This document shows positions 39,475 to 48,588 of a stretch of DNA of 64,000 nucleotides, in pieces. The notes beneath the pieces are model-generated. The model did no database searches. It saw only the letters and a list, made by a program, of their open reading frames with translations, and was not told the DNA's origin. Within the stretch, counting starts at the first letter, position 1; the number at the start of each line of letters is the position of its first letter. Both the position numbers and the translations under genes were made by a program. The DNA is from Nitrospirota bacterium (GTDB lineage: Bacteria; JACPQY01). The stretch spans positions 181,409-245,408 of the forward strand of contig JACPAV010000004.1 of NCBI GenBank assembly GCA_016180645.1, read 5' to 3'.

Positions 39475-40837
39475 TCGGATCGGAAACGGGGTTCACCAAG
39501 GTGGTATCGGCGTTGATGAATCAGTGGAGTTGCAACGTGGTCCGAGACTCATGGCCGACCTGCCAGGATGGACGCATGTAGAGGCTCGCCGAGGAAAGGT
39601 CTTGCGGTGACAACCTGGTTATCTCCCTCGGATCGGATGAAGGATATCTTGTTGGCAGGAGTGCATGTTCGCCCTGACCGATGCAGGGCCCTGGGAAGCA
39701 CCATGAGCCGGATTCCAGGACAAGGCAGTTCTTGCGTTCCTGGGAAAGGTCTGGATTGACCAAGCGGCTGGAAGCGGGGCCGACCTGCAAGCAAGGCTGG
39801 AGTGGGAAACTGGATGGCGAACCAGGGCCACTCACTTGAACATGCGCGAGGCGAGCTTTGGAGGATTGGCTGAGCCTCGGCCGTCCCTCCTCGCAGTCGG
39901 AGAATCCTTAGAGAAGCTTGATTCCGGGAACCGCAAAGCCGGATCCTGTGCTCAGATCGCCAAGGCGAAGCACGCGACTATTTGCAGGAGTGCGCAGCAT
40001 GTAGCGGCACCACCAAAGATTGGAGGTCCAAGACGGGCAAAGGCCCCTGAGAGCCGCAGAATGCGTAACCCCCCAGGATTGGCCTCTCAAAACATGCCGA
40101 GTCCTCGCGAATGCGCTACTGAAGATCGCCGTGGAACAGCCAGGATACGCCGGCTCTCTACCTCCCCTCTGCCCCCACTTACAAAGGAGGGCAATTCCTC
40201 CCAAGGGGAGGCGAAGTGGAGTAGAACAGATCATGAGTGACTTTAGCTCCGAAGTTTGCACGACATCTCAAGATCAGAACGCGTCTTCCGCCTAACGTCA
40301 GCCTGAACTCGCTTCAGGATCTCATTGAGATGCCGAAACAAGCTCGACGTGGTATCCGAAGTAGGGCTGCGGCATACCGAAGCGAAATCTGAAGTTTCTC
40401 AAGGGCGATATGCGCAAGTCACTGGCATTGCTCTCAGTCCATCTCGGGCGTCAGAGACCTACCAAGAACATCCTATCCGAGGCAGGTGCCAGTTGATGGA
40501 CCGGAGTGCGATGAGGAGGGGGCGGCAACCGATGGGTGGGACACGCCGGAGGGTCTTCCCGTTTTCAAATTGGAAGGCGGGCAGGGCGACCATCTGAGTT
40601 TGCCGAGGCCATACTGCGTTTCCGGTGGCGCGGAAACCGCCCCTGCACGGATAGGATGCCGGCGAACGGACGAGCGCTGAACTTCCGGGTTTTCGGCCGG
40701 CGGACGCAGGGTATTGTAGGGCCGCATCTCCCGAATGCAACCGCACGACCTCCTGCCTCGAGACACCCAAGCAAGCATTTTCGCAGGAACTGACCATTAC
40801 CCAGACACTCAAGACTGCACATCTCACAACGGCACGA

Positions 40838-40851
40838 GTTCCACGTGGAAC
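40838..40851. promoter_or_regulatory. parS site 2 (ParB binding)
   Basis: A second identical 14-bp palindrome GTTCCACGTGGAAC, 1378 bp from the first and also outside any gene. I found no third copy in the window. Confidence 0.8.
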
Positions 40852-40932
40852 GCCGATAGCCACCAGACTCGACCCTCCAAGCCATGGCCGCCCCAGGAAC
40901 ATTGTGAAAGTGTAAAGATAACATTCCAGTCG

Positions 40933-41001
40933 CAAATATGATAAACCCTGACAGTACAGATATATCTATATCATATTATATATACCTATAATTCAATACA
41001 C
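40933..41001. other. AT-rich tract
   Basis: About 70 bp of nearly pure A/T with alternating TATA steps, in sharp contrast to the GC-rich surroundings. It is a potential DNA-unwinding or bending element next to parS site 2 and 340 bp before lptD. Confidence 0.5.
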
Positions 41002-41324
41002 ACATCCGACAACCCGACGCCGGCTGTGTACAAGTCTGCCGCCCCTTGGAGGTGATTGGGATCACAGTATCAAAGCTCACGCAATTCTCCTTCCCCTCAA
41101 GGCGGGCCGATCGAACCGTGGACGAGGTTCGAGCCGGAGGCTTCCCCCGGCGGGGGCCTTCCCGGACGGAATCAAATGACACTAAGTCAAGGATACACAC
41201 TGTCACTAAGACAAACGCGGTCGCATGGAAACCCGGACGGAAATCGGTCTTTCCATGGTCGGAGGCGGGCGGCGCCGCGGCTTTCCCCCACGGGCTCCTG
41301 CGTGGCTCGCCATGCGCGCCGTGC

Positions 41325-41330
41325 TATACT
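41325..41330 (+). promoter_or_regulatory. -10 element upstream of lptD
   Basis: TATACT ends 10 nt before the GTG at 41341. No clear -35 or Shine-Dalgarno sequence was found. Confidence 0.35.
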
Positions 41331-41340
41331 CCCCCTCCCA

Positions 41341-44094
41341 GTGAACGGGATACACCTCCGCCTAGGCCGCCTGATCGGCACGCTTCCGATCCTTCTCGTT
41401 GCGGCGATCTGTGCTCGCTTCGTTTTTCCCGATTCCGCCCGCGCGCAACTCGATCCCTTCGAGAAGGTTCACGAGAAAAAAGGCCCCATCAATATCACGG
41501 CCGGCCAGGTGGAGTACGACAAGGAACACAAGATCGTTACCGCCACCGGTCATGCGAAGGCCGTCCAGCAGGACTTCTCGATTGAAGCGGACAAGCTCAT
41601 CTACTACGACCAGGAAAAACGGCTCGAGGCCGTCGGAAACGTGGTCATGCAGGAGTGGGAAAATCTCTACAAGGCCGACCGGATGGTCATCGACACGGGA
41701 AATGAAACCGGAATTCTCATCAACGGCGAGGTGTACCTCTCCTCCGGAAATTTCCAGCTCTGTGGGGAACGCGTGGAGAAGCTCCCCGATGACCGTTACC
41801 ATATCGAGGATGGAACCTACACCACCTGTACCTGCCCGCCCGGGCAGAAACCGAGCTGGACCCTCCGAGGCAGCTCCATGGATGTCGCGTATGGCAGCTA
41901 CGGGGCGGTGTCGAACGCGCGCCTCACCGCGAAGGGCATCCCGGTCTTTTACTTCCCCAAACTCGCCTTTCCCGCCCTTCGCGAACGCCGGTCGGGTTTC
42001 CTCTTCCCGGATGTCTACTGGACGGACCGCAAAGGGTTCAGCACAAGCCTGCCGTTCTACTGGGCCATCGCGAAGAATGCCGATGCCACCATCCGACCCC
42101 GATTCATGGAGCGCCGGGGGGCGGGGGCCGACGTGGAATTGCGCTACGTCATGAGCCGTCGCAGCGGGGGGGGGGCCAACTTCTCCTATTTCAATGAATT
42201 CCGATTCAAGCGGGTGGCGCCGCTCGATCCCAAGCGGCCGCAACGCCGCAAACTGGGCGATCAGGAGCCGGCGCCGAGCGTGGCGGCCTTCAAGCCCGAC
42301 GCCAGCCTCCACCGATGGGAACTCTCGGCGGGGTACGGGCACGAATGGACACCCACGCTGGGCAGCAACGCGAGCATCCACATTCTGAGCGACGAGCTGT
42401 ACTGGGAACTCGCTTCAAGGCAATTTGACACCTCGAAGCCTTTTACCACCTCGACCGTAACCACCAGCAAGGGGTGGACCGGCACGGGGTTGACGGCGAC
42501 CGTGCGCTACTTCCAAGACCTTGTTCCCACCCAGCCGCCGTTGTGCCGGCCCGCGGACGGATCGGATCTGGAAGAGGCGAGCGTAGGGGTGGACCGCGCT
42601 CGCGGTACGTGCAACCGCATCTGGGTGGTCGAACGGCCCATCACCTATCAGCAGTTCCCGAGGGTGCAGTTTGGAACAAGCCTCTACGATCGCGATCAAT
42701 CCGTCCTGGCCCTCACGCTCAATTCGGAGATCACCCGGTTCTACCGGTTTCCCAACGTGCCGATACCGGAACATCTTATCGACCAAGTGAGTGCTCCGAT
42801 CGAGGCCTACCGGATGATCCTGACGCCCGCGACGGGTCTCCCCTACGACTTGTGGGGATACTTCAACGGTTCGGTGAAGTTGGAAATGGACCAGTTTGTT
42901 TACTATGTGCCCGTTTACCAGTCCGGCACGACACAGACTTTCACGATCCTCCGGCCCACCGTGGAAGCCCGGACCAGCCTCATCCGGCGCTACACGTTTC
43001 CATTCGGTCCGATCCGAAAGATCGTCCACCAGGTCCAGCCGACCATCCGGTACAAACTGGTCAACCCTGTTTCGCTGCCTCCCCGGATTTCCCCCCAGCC
43101 GGCGGACGCCACGCTCCTCGAGCCGCCTCCGCGGGTCGAAATTCCGCCCGAGCCGGGCGGTGGGATGACGCTGCACAGTTTCGGCCTTTTCGGATTCGAT
43201 GGCCGAGACGGAGGCACGAAGACGGAACTCATCGAACTGGTCCTGCGCAACCAATTCCCGACGACGTACGTGACGTGGAGCGGGCAGGAAGGCGGAATCG
43301 ACCCGTTCGAACTCCTGTTGACGCAGCCCATCAGCGTGAATGAACTCAAGCGCCAGGACATCGGCCAGAGTAGTCTCACGGGAGGTTACGAGTCGCACTA
43401 CAAGTACAACCTCGACCCTTACGTTCGCCAGCGGCAGGCGGAGCAGTTGGGCCTCGTGCCCGTGATCGAGTCCGACGTCCAGAAAGCGGCGCCTCGCCCG
43501 GAGGCGGGGGATATCGTTTCCACAAAAGACGAGCACCGGCCGCTCTTGCCGCTGCTGGCGGAACTCCGATCGAGGGTCATCAGGAACGTTGACATCCAAC
43601 TCCTGGCGCAGGTCGACCCCTACTACGGTCGGGAGTTTCATACGCTCACCGCGTATGTGGGGATCCGGGACAGGTTCCGCTTTCGCCGGCTCGGGTTGAA
43701 GTACACGTTTGGGGCACGTTCTCGGAAACCGCAAAACGGACCGGATCCTGCATCCGCGAACAAGGAGAACCCCTTCTTCTTTCATTCACAGTACATTGAG
43801 CCCAAAGCACGGTTCTACCTCCACCCCCGATTCGTCATCGGGAGCGACGCAAGCTATGACATCGGTTGGCGCAGGCTCAACTACGGCGCCGGCAGCATTG
43901 AATACTACTCCGCCTGTCGGTGCTGGGGAATTTTTGCGATGGCCGGGCGGCGGGTCATCGGTCGCCGGGAGAACTTCACCCTTCAAGCCGTGGTGGGCCC
44001 GGACGGTTTGCCCGTTCTGGATCACGAATGGGTTTTCCAAGCCGGGCTGAACCTGGAGGGATTGATCGGCCTGGGGCAGCGCCCCGACTACTGA
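41341..44094 (+). CDS. lptD: LPS-assembly protein LptD
   Basis: The outer-membrane beta-barrel that inserts LPS into the outer leaflet. From GTG 41341 the 917-residue protein has a signal peptide (LIGTLPILLVAAICARFVFPDSARA). It then has an OstA/LptA-like jellyroll (INITAGQVEYDKEHKIVTATGHAKAV ... KLIYYDQEKRLEAVGNVVMQ) and an LptD-specific CTCPPGQKPSWTLRG Cys region with YFPKLAFPALRERRSGFLFP. The rest is a long barrel of aromatic-ended strands. Two Cys at CTCPP and one in FQLCGERV could form disulfides. The frame continues upstream without protein-like character, so the GTG just before the signal peptide is preferred. Confidence 0.93.
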   Translation: MNGIHLRLGRLIGTLPILLVAAICARFVFPDSARAQLDPFEKVHEKKGPINITAGQVEYDKEHKIVTATGHAKAVQQDFSIEADKLIYYDQEKRLEAVGNVVMQEWENLYKADRMVIDTGNETGILINGEVYLSSGNFQLCGERVEKLPDDRYHIEDGTYTTCTCPPGQKPSWTLRGSSMDVAYGSYGAVSNARLTAKGIPVFYFPKLAFPALRERRSGFLFPDVYWTDRKGFSTSLPFYWAIAKNADATIRPRFMERRGAGADVELRYVMSRRSGGGANFSYFNEFRFKRVAPLDPKRPQRRKLGDQEPAPSVAAFKPDASLHRWELSAGYGHEWTPTLGSNASIHILSDELYWELASRQFDTSKPFTTSTVTTSKGWTGTGLTATVRYFQDLVPTQPPLCRPADGSDLEEASVGVDRARGTCNRIWVVERPITYQQFPRVQFGTSLYDRDQSVLALTLNSEITRFYRFPNVPIPEHLIDQVSAPIEAYRMILTPATGLPYDLWGYFNGSVKLEMDQFVYYVPVYQSGTTQTFTILRPTVEARTSLIRRYTFPFGPIRKIVHQVQPTIRYKLVNPVSLPPRISPQPADATLLEPPPRVEIPPEPGGGMTLHSFGLFGFDGRDGGTKTELIELVLRNQFPTTYVTWSGQEGGIDPFELLLTQPISVNELKRQDIGQSSLTGGYESHYKYNLDPYVRQRQAEQLGLVPVIESDVQKAAPRPEAGDIVSTKDEHRPLLPLLAELRSRVIRNVDIQLLAQVDPYYGREFHTLTAYVGIRDRFRFRRLGLKYTFGARSRKPQNGPDPASANKENPFFFHSQYIEPKARFYLHPRFVIGSDASYDIGWRRLNYGAGSIEYYSACRCWGIFAMAGRRVIGRRENFTLQAVVGPDGLPVLDHEWVFQAGLNLEGLIGLGQRPDY

Positions 44095-44125
44095 TCGCTT
44101 GCTTCGGACATCCGGCCGGCCGGGG

Positions 44126-44476
44126 TCAATCCCACTCGAGGGCGCCCTTGCGAAGAATGTACAAGTAGCCGGCGCCCAGTATGCCCATAAAGACGAGCAT
44201 CTCGATCATGCCCGTCCAGCCGAGGTCGCGAAGGCGAATCGCCCAAGGATAGAGGTAGATGACTTCCACGTCGAAGATGATGAACAGCAGGGCCACGAGG
44301 TAGAACTTCACCGAGAACCGCAGTCGTGCCGAGCCGATCGGCTTCATGCCGGATTCGTACGGCGTGGTCACGTCCGTGGAGCGATGGGGGGCGATGAGCG
44401 CGGGGATGGCCAGCGCGGCTCCGGCAATCAAAGCGCCGAAGAGGCCGAGAAAAAGAATTCCAAGGATATCCGTCAT
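44126..44476 (-). CDS. nuoA: NADH-quinone oxidoreductase subunit A, isolated copy
   Basis: A 116-residue membrane subunit of respiratory complex I with three transmembrane helices: [47 protein letters not shown] and [22 protein letters not shown]. The loop [24 protein letters not shown] is the diagnostic NuoA signature. It overlaps hisI by 4 bp at the end of the his operon, whereas nuoA usually heads a nuoA-N operon. No other nuo gene is in the window. Length and all signature residues are normal, so it looks functional. Confidence 0.93.
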   Translation of the reverse strand: MTDILGILFLGLFGALIAGAALAIPALIAPHRSTDVTTPYESGMKPIGSARLRFSVKFYLVALLFIIFDVEVIYLYPWAIRLRDLGWTGMIEMLVFMGILGAGYLYILRKGALEWD

Positions 44477-44886
44477 CGTCGCCGGGGTTTTTTACCACGT
44501 TTCCCGCCGCGCCGTCCAGGAAGGTCCGCTGTGTGCGCCCCGCGGTCTCCTTGAGCTTTGGTGTAGCGAATCTTGCGGAAGAAACAACTGCGTCGGCCGG
44601 TGTGGCACGCCGGTCCGGCCGGGCGAACCTTGAAGAGAAGCGTGTCCTCATCGCAGTCATACCGGATTTCCTCGACCCGCTGCACGTGTCCGGAGGTCTC
44701 TCCTTTCTTCCAGATTCTCTTGCGGCTCCGGCTGTAGAAGTGCGCCCAGCCCGTCTCCATCGTCAATCGGAGCGCTTGGGCATTCACGTAGGCGAGCATC
44801 AGCACCTCACGGGTGCGCGCGTCCTGGAGCACCGCCGGAATCAGTTTCTGTTTCCGAAAAAGGGAGCGAATCGTCGCGGCGTTCAT
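44473..44886 (-). CDS. hisI: phosphoribosyl-AMP cyclohydrolase
   Basis: Opens the purine ring of PR-AMP, the third step of histidine synthesis. The 137-residue protein carries [51 protein letters not shown] and the metal-binding [11 protein letters not shown] followed by [12 protein letters not shown], which holds the conserved Cys and His ligands. No HisE domain is fused. The C-terminal 30 residues are a basic tail ([13 protein letters not shown]) beyond the normal end. ATG 44886 follows GAGGGG; a TTG at 44898 would overlap hisF. Confidence 0.95.
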   Translation of the reverse strand: MNAATIRSLFRKQKLIPAVLQDARTREVLMLAYVNAQALRLTMETGWAHFYSRSRKRIWKKGETSGHVQRVEEIRYDCDEDTLLFKVRPAGPACHTGRRSCFFRKIRYTKAQGDRGAHTADLPGRRGGKRGKKPRRR

Positions 44887-44894
44887 CGTGCCCC

Positions 44895-45686
44895 TCAAAT
44901 CCGGACGGCCACGCCCTTGCGCCGAAGATAGCGCTTGACGAGAGGGATCGTGGTCTCACGGTAGTGAAAAATCGATGCGGCCAGACAGGCGTCGGCCTTC
45001 CCTTTGATAAAGCCGTCGTAGATATGCCGGGCGGCTCCGGCGCCCCCCGATGCGATGATGGGAATTCCCACCGCCTCGCTCACTGCACGGGTCAAGGCAA
45101 GGTCATACCCCGCTTTCGTCCCGTCGCAATCCATGCTGGTCAGGAGAATTTCACCTGCACCGAACCGCTCGGCCTCGCGCGCCCACTTCACCGCATCCCG
45201 CCCGGTGGGTGCTCGCCCCCCGTGGGTGTAAACCTCCCATGCCTCCCCCCTCCCTTTTCCCGTCTCGCGCCTCTTTGCATCGATGGCGACCACGATGCAC
45301 TGTGCGCCGAACAATCGGGAAGACCCGCGAATCAATCCCGGATTCTTCACGGCGGCCGTGTTGAGCGATACCTTGTCCGCCCCGGCCCGAAGCAAATCCC
45401 GGATGTCTGCGCGAGTCCGGACCCCCCCCCCGACTGTGAACGGTGTAAACACCTGCTCGGCCGTTCGTCGGACCAGGTCGAGCAGGATGTTCCGCCGCTC
45501 GTGCGAGGCGGTGATGTCGAGATACACGATTTCGTCGGCCCCCTGCTTTTCGTACGCCTTGGCCACGGCCACGGGATCTCCGGCGTCGCGGAGCTGAACG
45601 AACCGAATGCCTTTCACGACCCGACCGTCTTTGATGTCCAGGCAGGGAATGATTCGGCGGGCAAGGCCGTTTGCGGCGCGGGTCAC
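44895..45686 (-). CDS. hisF: imidazole glycerol phosphate synthase, cyclase subunit
   Basis: The cyclase half of IGP synthase, which makes IGP and AICAR from PRFAR with ammonia from HisH. The 263-residue TIM barrel shows [19 protein letters not shown] with the first catalytic Asp, [27 protein letters not shown] with the second catalytic Asp, [17 protein letters not shown] and [13 protein letters not shown]. Length is normal. It overlaps hisA by 4 bp. hisH is not in the window. Confidence 0.96.
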   Translation of the reverse strand: MTRAANGLARRIIPCLDIKDGRVVKGIRFVQLRDAGDPVAVAKAYEKQGADEIVYLDITASHERRNILLDLVRRTAEQVFTPFTVGGGVRTRADIRDLLRAGADKVSLNTAAVKNPGLIRGSSRLFGAQCIVVAIDAKRRETGKGRGEAWEVYTHGGRAPTGRDAVKWAREAERFGAGEILLTSMDCDGTKAGYDLALTRAVSEAVGIPIIASGGAGAARHIYDGFIKGKADACLAASIFHYRETTIPLVKRYLRRKGVAVRI

Positions 45687-46408
45687 GAGAGCGCCCTCCG
45701 GGCATCGGCGTAGGTCAGCCGGCCTTCATAGAGGGCTTTCCCAATGATGACCCCCACCACGTTGGACGCCTTCAGCTTCGATACGGCTTGAAGGTCTTCG
45801 AGGGCGGATATCCCGCCGGAAAGAATCATCGATTTCCCGAAGGTCCGTGCCGCGCTGCGAGCCGATCGAAGATCGGGACCTCTCAGGGCTCCATCCCGGA
45901 GAATGGACGTTAGGACGACACCGCCGATGGGCCAGTCCCGCGCCTTCCCCAGAAGTTCGTGGGTGGTCACGCCCGAAGAGTGGGTCCAGCCCTTGAGCAT
46001 GATCTCCTTGCCTCGCGCGTCGACCGAGAGCCAGACGTGTCCTCCCAGCTTCTCCGCCCAGCGGAGAAACTTCGATCCCTTCTCCAACGCGGCCGTGCCG
46101 GCAATAACCCTCTTCGCGCCCGCATCCAGCAGGCGGCGCGCGGCGGCCTCCGTGCGGATACCTCCCCCCACTTCGACGCTGAGTTTCACCTGCCGGAGGA
46201 TATCGAGAATCTTCCTGAGGTTGCTCATCCGGCCCGTCCGGGCGCCGTCCAAGTCCACCACGTGCAACCACCGGGCGCCTTCGCGCTCCCAACGCAGGGC
46301 CATCTCCGCCGGTTCCCCGCCGTAGAGAGTGGATCGGGCATAGTCTCCCTGCGTGAGCCGAACGCATTTTCCGCCCAGAATATCCACGGCCGGGAGCAAA
46401 TCCATCAC
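45683..46408 (-). CDS. hisA: ProFAR isomerase
   Basis: Isomerises ProFAR to PRFAR in histidine synthesis. The 241-residue barrel starts [22 protein letters not shown] and continues with [62 protein letters not shown] and [13 protein letters not shown]. The HisA-specific acid/base Asp residues are in AVDI and SILRDG. Start choice: the -10 hexamer TACAAT ends 7 nt before GTG 46408, which precedes ATG 46405 directly; an ATG at 46417 overlaps the -10 itself and is less likely. It heads hisA-hisF-hisI-nuoA. Confidence 0.95.
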   Translation of the reverse strand: MMDLLPAVDILGGKCVRLTQGDYARSTLYGGEPAEMALRWEREGARWLHVVDLDGARTGRMSNLRKILDILRQVKLSVEVGGGIRTEAAARRLLDAGAKRVIAGTAALEKGSKFLRWAEKLGGHVWLSVDARGKEIMLKGWTHSSGVTTHELLGKARDWPIGGVVLTSILRDGALRGPDLRSARSAARTFGKSMILSGGISALEDLQAVSKLKASNVVGVIIGKALYEGRLTYADARRALS

Positions 46409-46483
46409 GGGCGACATTGTACTCAGCGGCCGCCGTTCTTGCCACGTCGAAGGATTCCACTCGGATCGTCCTCCGCAGTCTGC

Positions 46484-46489
46484 TAAAAT
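46484..46489 (+). promoter_or_regulatory. -10 element of the LysM lipoprotein gene (leaderless)
   Basis: TAAAAT ends 6 nt before the ATG at 46496; no ribosome-binding site. Confidence 0.4.
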
Positions 46490-46495
46490 GACACG

Positions 46496-47140
46496 ATGCG
46501 GTTCATGAAGGATAGGAGGGCGGTAATTCAGTGGGCTGTCGCCGCCTGCATGGTGGTCGGAACGGCAACTTCGTGCGCCCACCGGCCGGAGCCGAACTTT
46601 TCGCGCGCGGAGTTCTTCTGGGGCCAGGCCCAGGCCGCCGGTGGCGGACGGTTTGCTCCTGACCGAATGCTGGAAGCGGAGAAATTGCTTCAAAACGCAA
46701 AAGACCTTCACTCGAAGTCGAACAAGTCCGAGGCGGCAAAGGACCTCCTCCGCGCCGAGTCCCTCTTGATTGAAGCCGAACGGCTCGGTCGCCAGATGGG
46801 CGAGCGTGAGGCCGCGATGGAGCCGCCGCCCAGGCCGCGCCCGGTCGGCACTGCCCCCCCCCCGCCGATGAGGCTGGATGCCGATCGACAACTGGCCCTG
46901 TACCGCGTCAAGCGTGGCGATACCCTCTGGGATATCTCCGCGCGGAGAGACATCTATGGCAATCCCTGGCGATGGAGCCGATTGTACGAAGCCAATCGAC
47001 ATGCCTTGAGGAGTCCCCATCGGATTGCCCCCGGCCAGAAACTGGTCGTCCCCCGAACGATGGCAGCCGTGCCACCGGCGCCTCCGTTGAAATCGGCCCC
47101 GGAAATCTCGCCCCCCACTCAGGATGAATCGAAGAAGTAA
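46496..47140 (+). CDS. LysM-domain lipoprotein
   Basis: A 214-residue lipoprotein: signal peptide with lipobox TATSC, lipidated Cys27. A helical region follows (FSRAEFFWGQAQAA, MLEAEKLLQNAKDLHSKSNKSEAAKDLLRAESLLIEAERL), which looks like a TPR-like or coiled hairpin. After a Pro-rich linker, a LysM domain spans about residues 135-185 (YRVKRGDTLWDISARRDIYGNPWRWSRLYEANR ... IAPGQKLVVP). It should sit in the outer membrane facing the periplasm and bind peptidoglycan. It overlaps the FAD-enzyme gene by 17 bp. Confidence 0.87.
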   Translation: MRFMKDRRAVIQWAVAACMVVGTATSCAHRPEPNFSRAEFFWGQAQAAGGGRFAPDRMLEAEKLLQNAKDLHSKSNKSEAAKDLLRAESLLIEAERLGRQMGEREAAMEPPPRPRPVGTAPPPPMRLDADRQLALYRVKRGDTLWDISARRDIYGNPWRWSRLYEANRHALRSPHRIAPGQKLVVPRTMAAVPPAPPLKSAPEISPPTQDESKK

Positions 47141-48524
47141 CCTGGTCCCCTCGCTCAGGAAGATATTCGGCAGTCACGGATACAGCGAAGACCCGGATCT
47201 GGCGGCGGCGTTCGGGCGGGATCTCTCTCCGTTCCTCATGCTGCGCGCGAAACGGCATGCTCCCTTCCCCGTTCCCAGAGCCGTGGTCTTCCCTGAGAAC
47301 GAGACGCAAGTGTGCCGCTTCTTGAAATGGTCCGTTCGTGCCCGCGTGCCGGTGGTGCCCTTCGGCGGGGGGTCCGGAGTGTGTGGAGCCGCGATGGCCT
47401 CCCCGGGGAGTGTCGTGCTCTCTCTGGGACGCATGAACCGGATCGTGGACCTCGATCCCATTTCCGGTTTGGTGCGAGTCCAGCCGGGCGTGTATGGGCC
47501 GGAGCTGGAGAAGCATCTTAATCACGAGGGCTTCACGCTCGGCCATTTCCCCGCCTCCTTCGAGATTTCGACAGTGGGTGGATGGCTGGCCAGCCGCGGC
47601 GCCGGCCAAAGCTCCACGAAGTACGGGAAGATCGAAGACATGGTCAGTTCCGTGAGGGTCGTGCTGCCCGATGGGCGGATCGTTCAGACCGTTCCGGCGC
47701 CCCGATCCGCAACGGGGTCAAGCCTCGTGCAGCTTTTCGTAGGAAGCGAAGGCACACTGGGAGTCATTGTCGAAGCGGGGCTTCGCGTGTGGCCGAAGCC
47801 GGAGGAGAAGATTTTCCAGTCGTATTCGTTCGACACCTTTGTCGCCGGTGTGGAAGCCGTGCGGCGGCTCATCCAAAAGGGCTATCGGCCGGCCGTGGTG
47901 CGCCTCTATGATGAAGCGGAGGCGGCGTGGTATGGATCGAGCCTCAAGTGGGAAGGAGGAGGCGCCCTGCTCGTGCTGGTTTGGGAAGGAACGAAGGGCC
48001 TGACCTTCGGAGAGGCGGAGATGGGGCGGCGGGAGATCGAGGGGACCGGCAAGTTTACGGGGGAGATTCCAGGGCGACGGTGGGAGGAAACCCGATTTCA
48101 GCAGGTGCACGACTACCGGAAAATCATGGAGCGGCCGGATCCCATCATGGCCGAAACGATCGAGATCGCCTGCCTGTGGAAAGACGTCGCCGGGCTCTAC
48201 GAGGAAGTGCGCAACTCGGTACCGGGTACACTCTGCACGGCTCACATTTCGCATGCCTATCAGGATGGCGTGGGGATCTACTTCACGTTCCTGATTCAAG
48301 CGGATTCGATGAAGGCCGTGCAGAAACGATACCACGCGTTGTGGAAGGCCGTCATGGGCGCGGCCGTCCGGCGGGGCGCCGCCATCAGCCATCACCATGG
48401 CATCGGCACGCTGCGCGCCCCTTGGATGAAGCGTTCGCTCGGCGAGGGCTTCCAGGTGCTCAAACGACTGAAGAAATCCCTCGATCCGGCAGGCATCCTG
48501 AACCCCGGCAAACTCGGCCTGTAG
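47124..48524 (+). CDS. FAD-linked oxidase, alkylglycerone-phosphate-synthase-like
   Basis: A 466-residue enzyme of the VAO/PCMH flavoprotein family. The FAD-binding segment VPVVPFGGGSGVCGAAM and STVGGWLASRGAGQSSTKYGKIEDMV are typical of GlcD and AGPS enzymes. The C-terminal GAAISHHHGIGTLRAPWMKRSLG matches the HHH motif and following helix of alkyldihydroxyacetone-phosphate synthase, the ether-lipid enzyme. I therefore favour ether-lipid synthesis over glycolate oxidation. This rests on the HHH motif only, and acyl-DHAP partner genes are not seen nearby. ATG 47124 overlaps the LysM gene. Confidence 0.85.
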   Translation: MNRRSNLVPSLRKIFGSHGYSEDPDLAAAFGRDLSPFLMLRAKRHAPFPVPRAVVFPENETQVCRFLKWSVRARVPVVPFGGGSGVCGAAMASPGSVVLSLGRMNRIVDLDPISGLVRVQPGVYGPELEKHLNHEGFTLGHFPASFEISTVGGWLASRGAGQSSTKYGKIEDMVSSVRVVLPDGRIVQTVPAPRSATGSSLVQLFVGSEGTLGVIVEAGLRVWPKPEEKIFQSYSFDTFVAGVEAVRRLIQKGYRPAVVRLYDEAEAAWYGSSLKWEGGGALLVLVWEGTKGLTFGEAEMGRREIEGTGKFTGEIPGRRWEETRFQQVHDYRKIMERPDPIMAETIEIACLWKDVAGLYEEVRNSVPGTLCTAHISHAYQDGVGIYFTFLIQADSMKAVQKRYHALWKAVMGAAVRRGAAISHHHGIGTLRAPWMKRSLGEGFQVLKRLKKSLDPAGILNPGKLGL

Positions 48525-48552
48525 GCGCAGTCTCCAGCCACCGCTACCCGTG

Positions 48553-48581
48553 TTGAAAGACCCCCCGGACTCGACTAACCT
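48553..48581 (+). promoter_or_regulatory. promoter of the radical SAM gene at 48589
   Basis: TTGAAA (48553-48558), 17-bp spacer, TAACCT (48576-48581), 7 nt, ATG 48589. This decides the start over the GTG at 48550, which lies upstream of the -35. Confidence 0.55.
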
Positions 48582-48588
48582 TCATGGT

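Larger units (their letters stand above)
38988..41340. other. 2.35-kb gene-free region with two parS sites
   Basis: No reading frame here has recognisable protein character and the G+C content is visibly lower than in the flanks. It contains a terminator-like hairpin (39284-39304), two parS palindromes 1.38 kb apart, a pyrimidine/purine-rich tract near 40160-40210 and a very AT-rich block (about 40933-41001) made of TATA/ATAT runs. No DnaA-box cluster was recognised. It may be a centromere-like or origin-proximal region, or may encode RNA I cannot identify. Confidence 0.5.

Noticed and set aside
41121..41160. T-loop-like GGTTCGAGCC as a tRNA
   Set aside because: No acceptor, D or anticodon stem could be paired around it.
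41056..41340. N-terminal extension of LptD upstream of GTG 41341
   Set aside because: The 95 extra codons are Pro/Arg/Gly-rich and precede the signal peptide, and a TATACT -10 lies inside them.
38988..41340. Replication origin with DnaA boxes
   Set aside because: parS sites and an AT-rich tract are present, but no cluster of TTATCCACA-like boxes and no dnaA or dnaN gene was seen, so oriC is not claimed.
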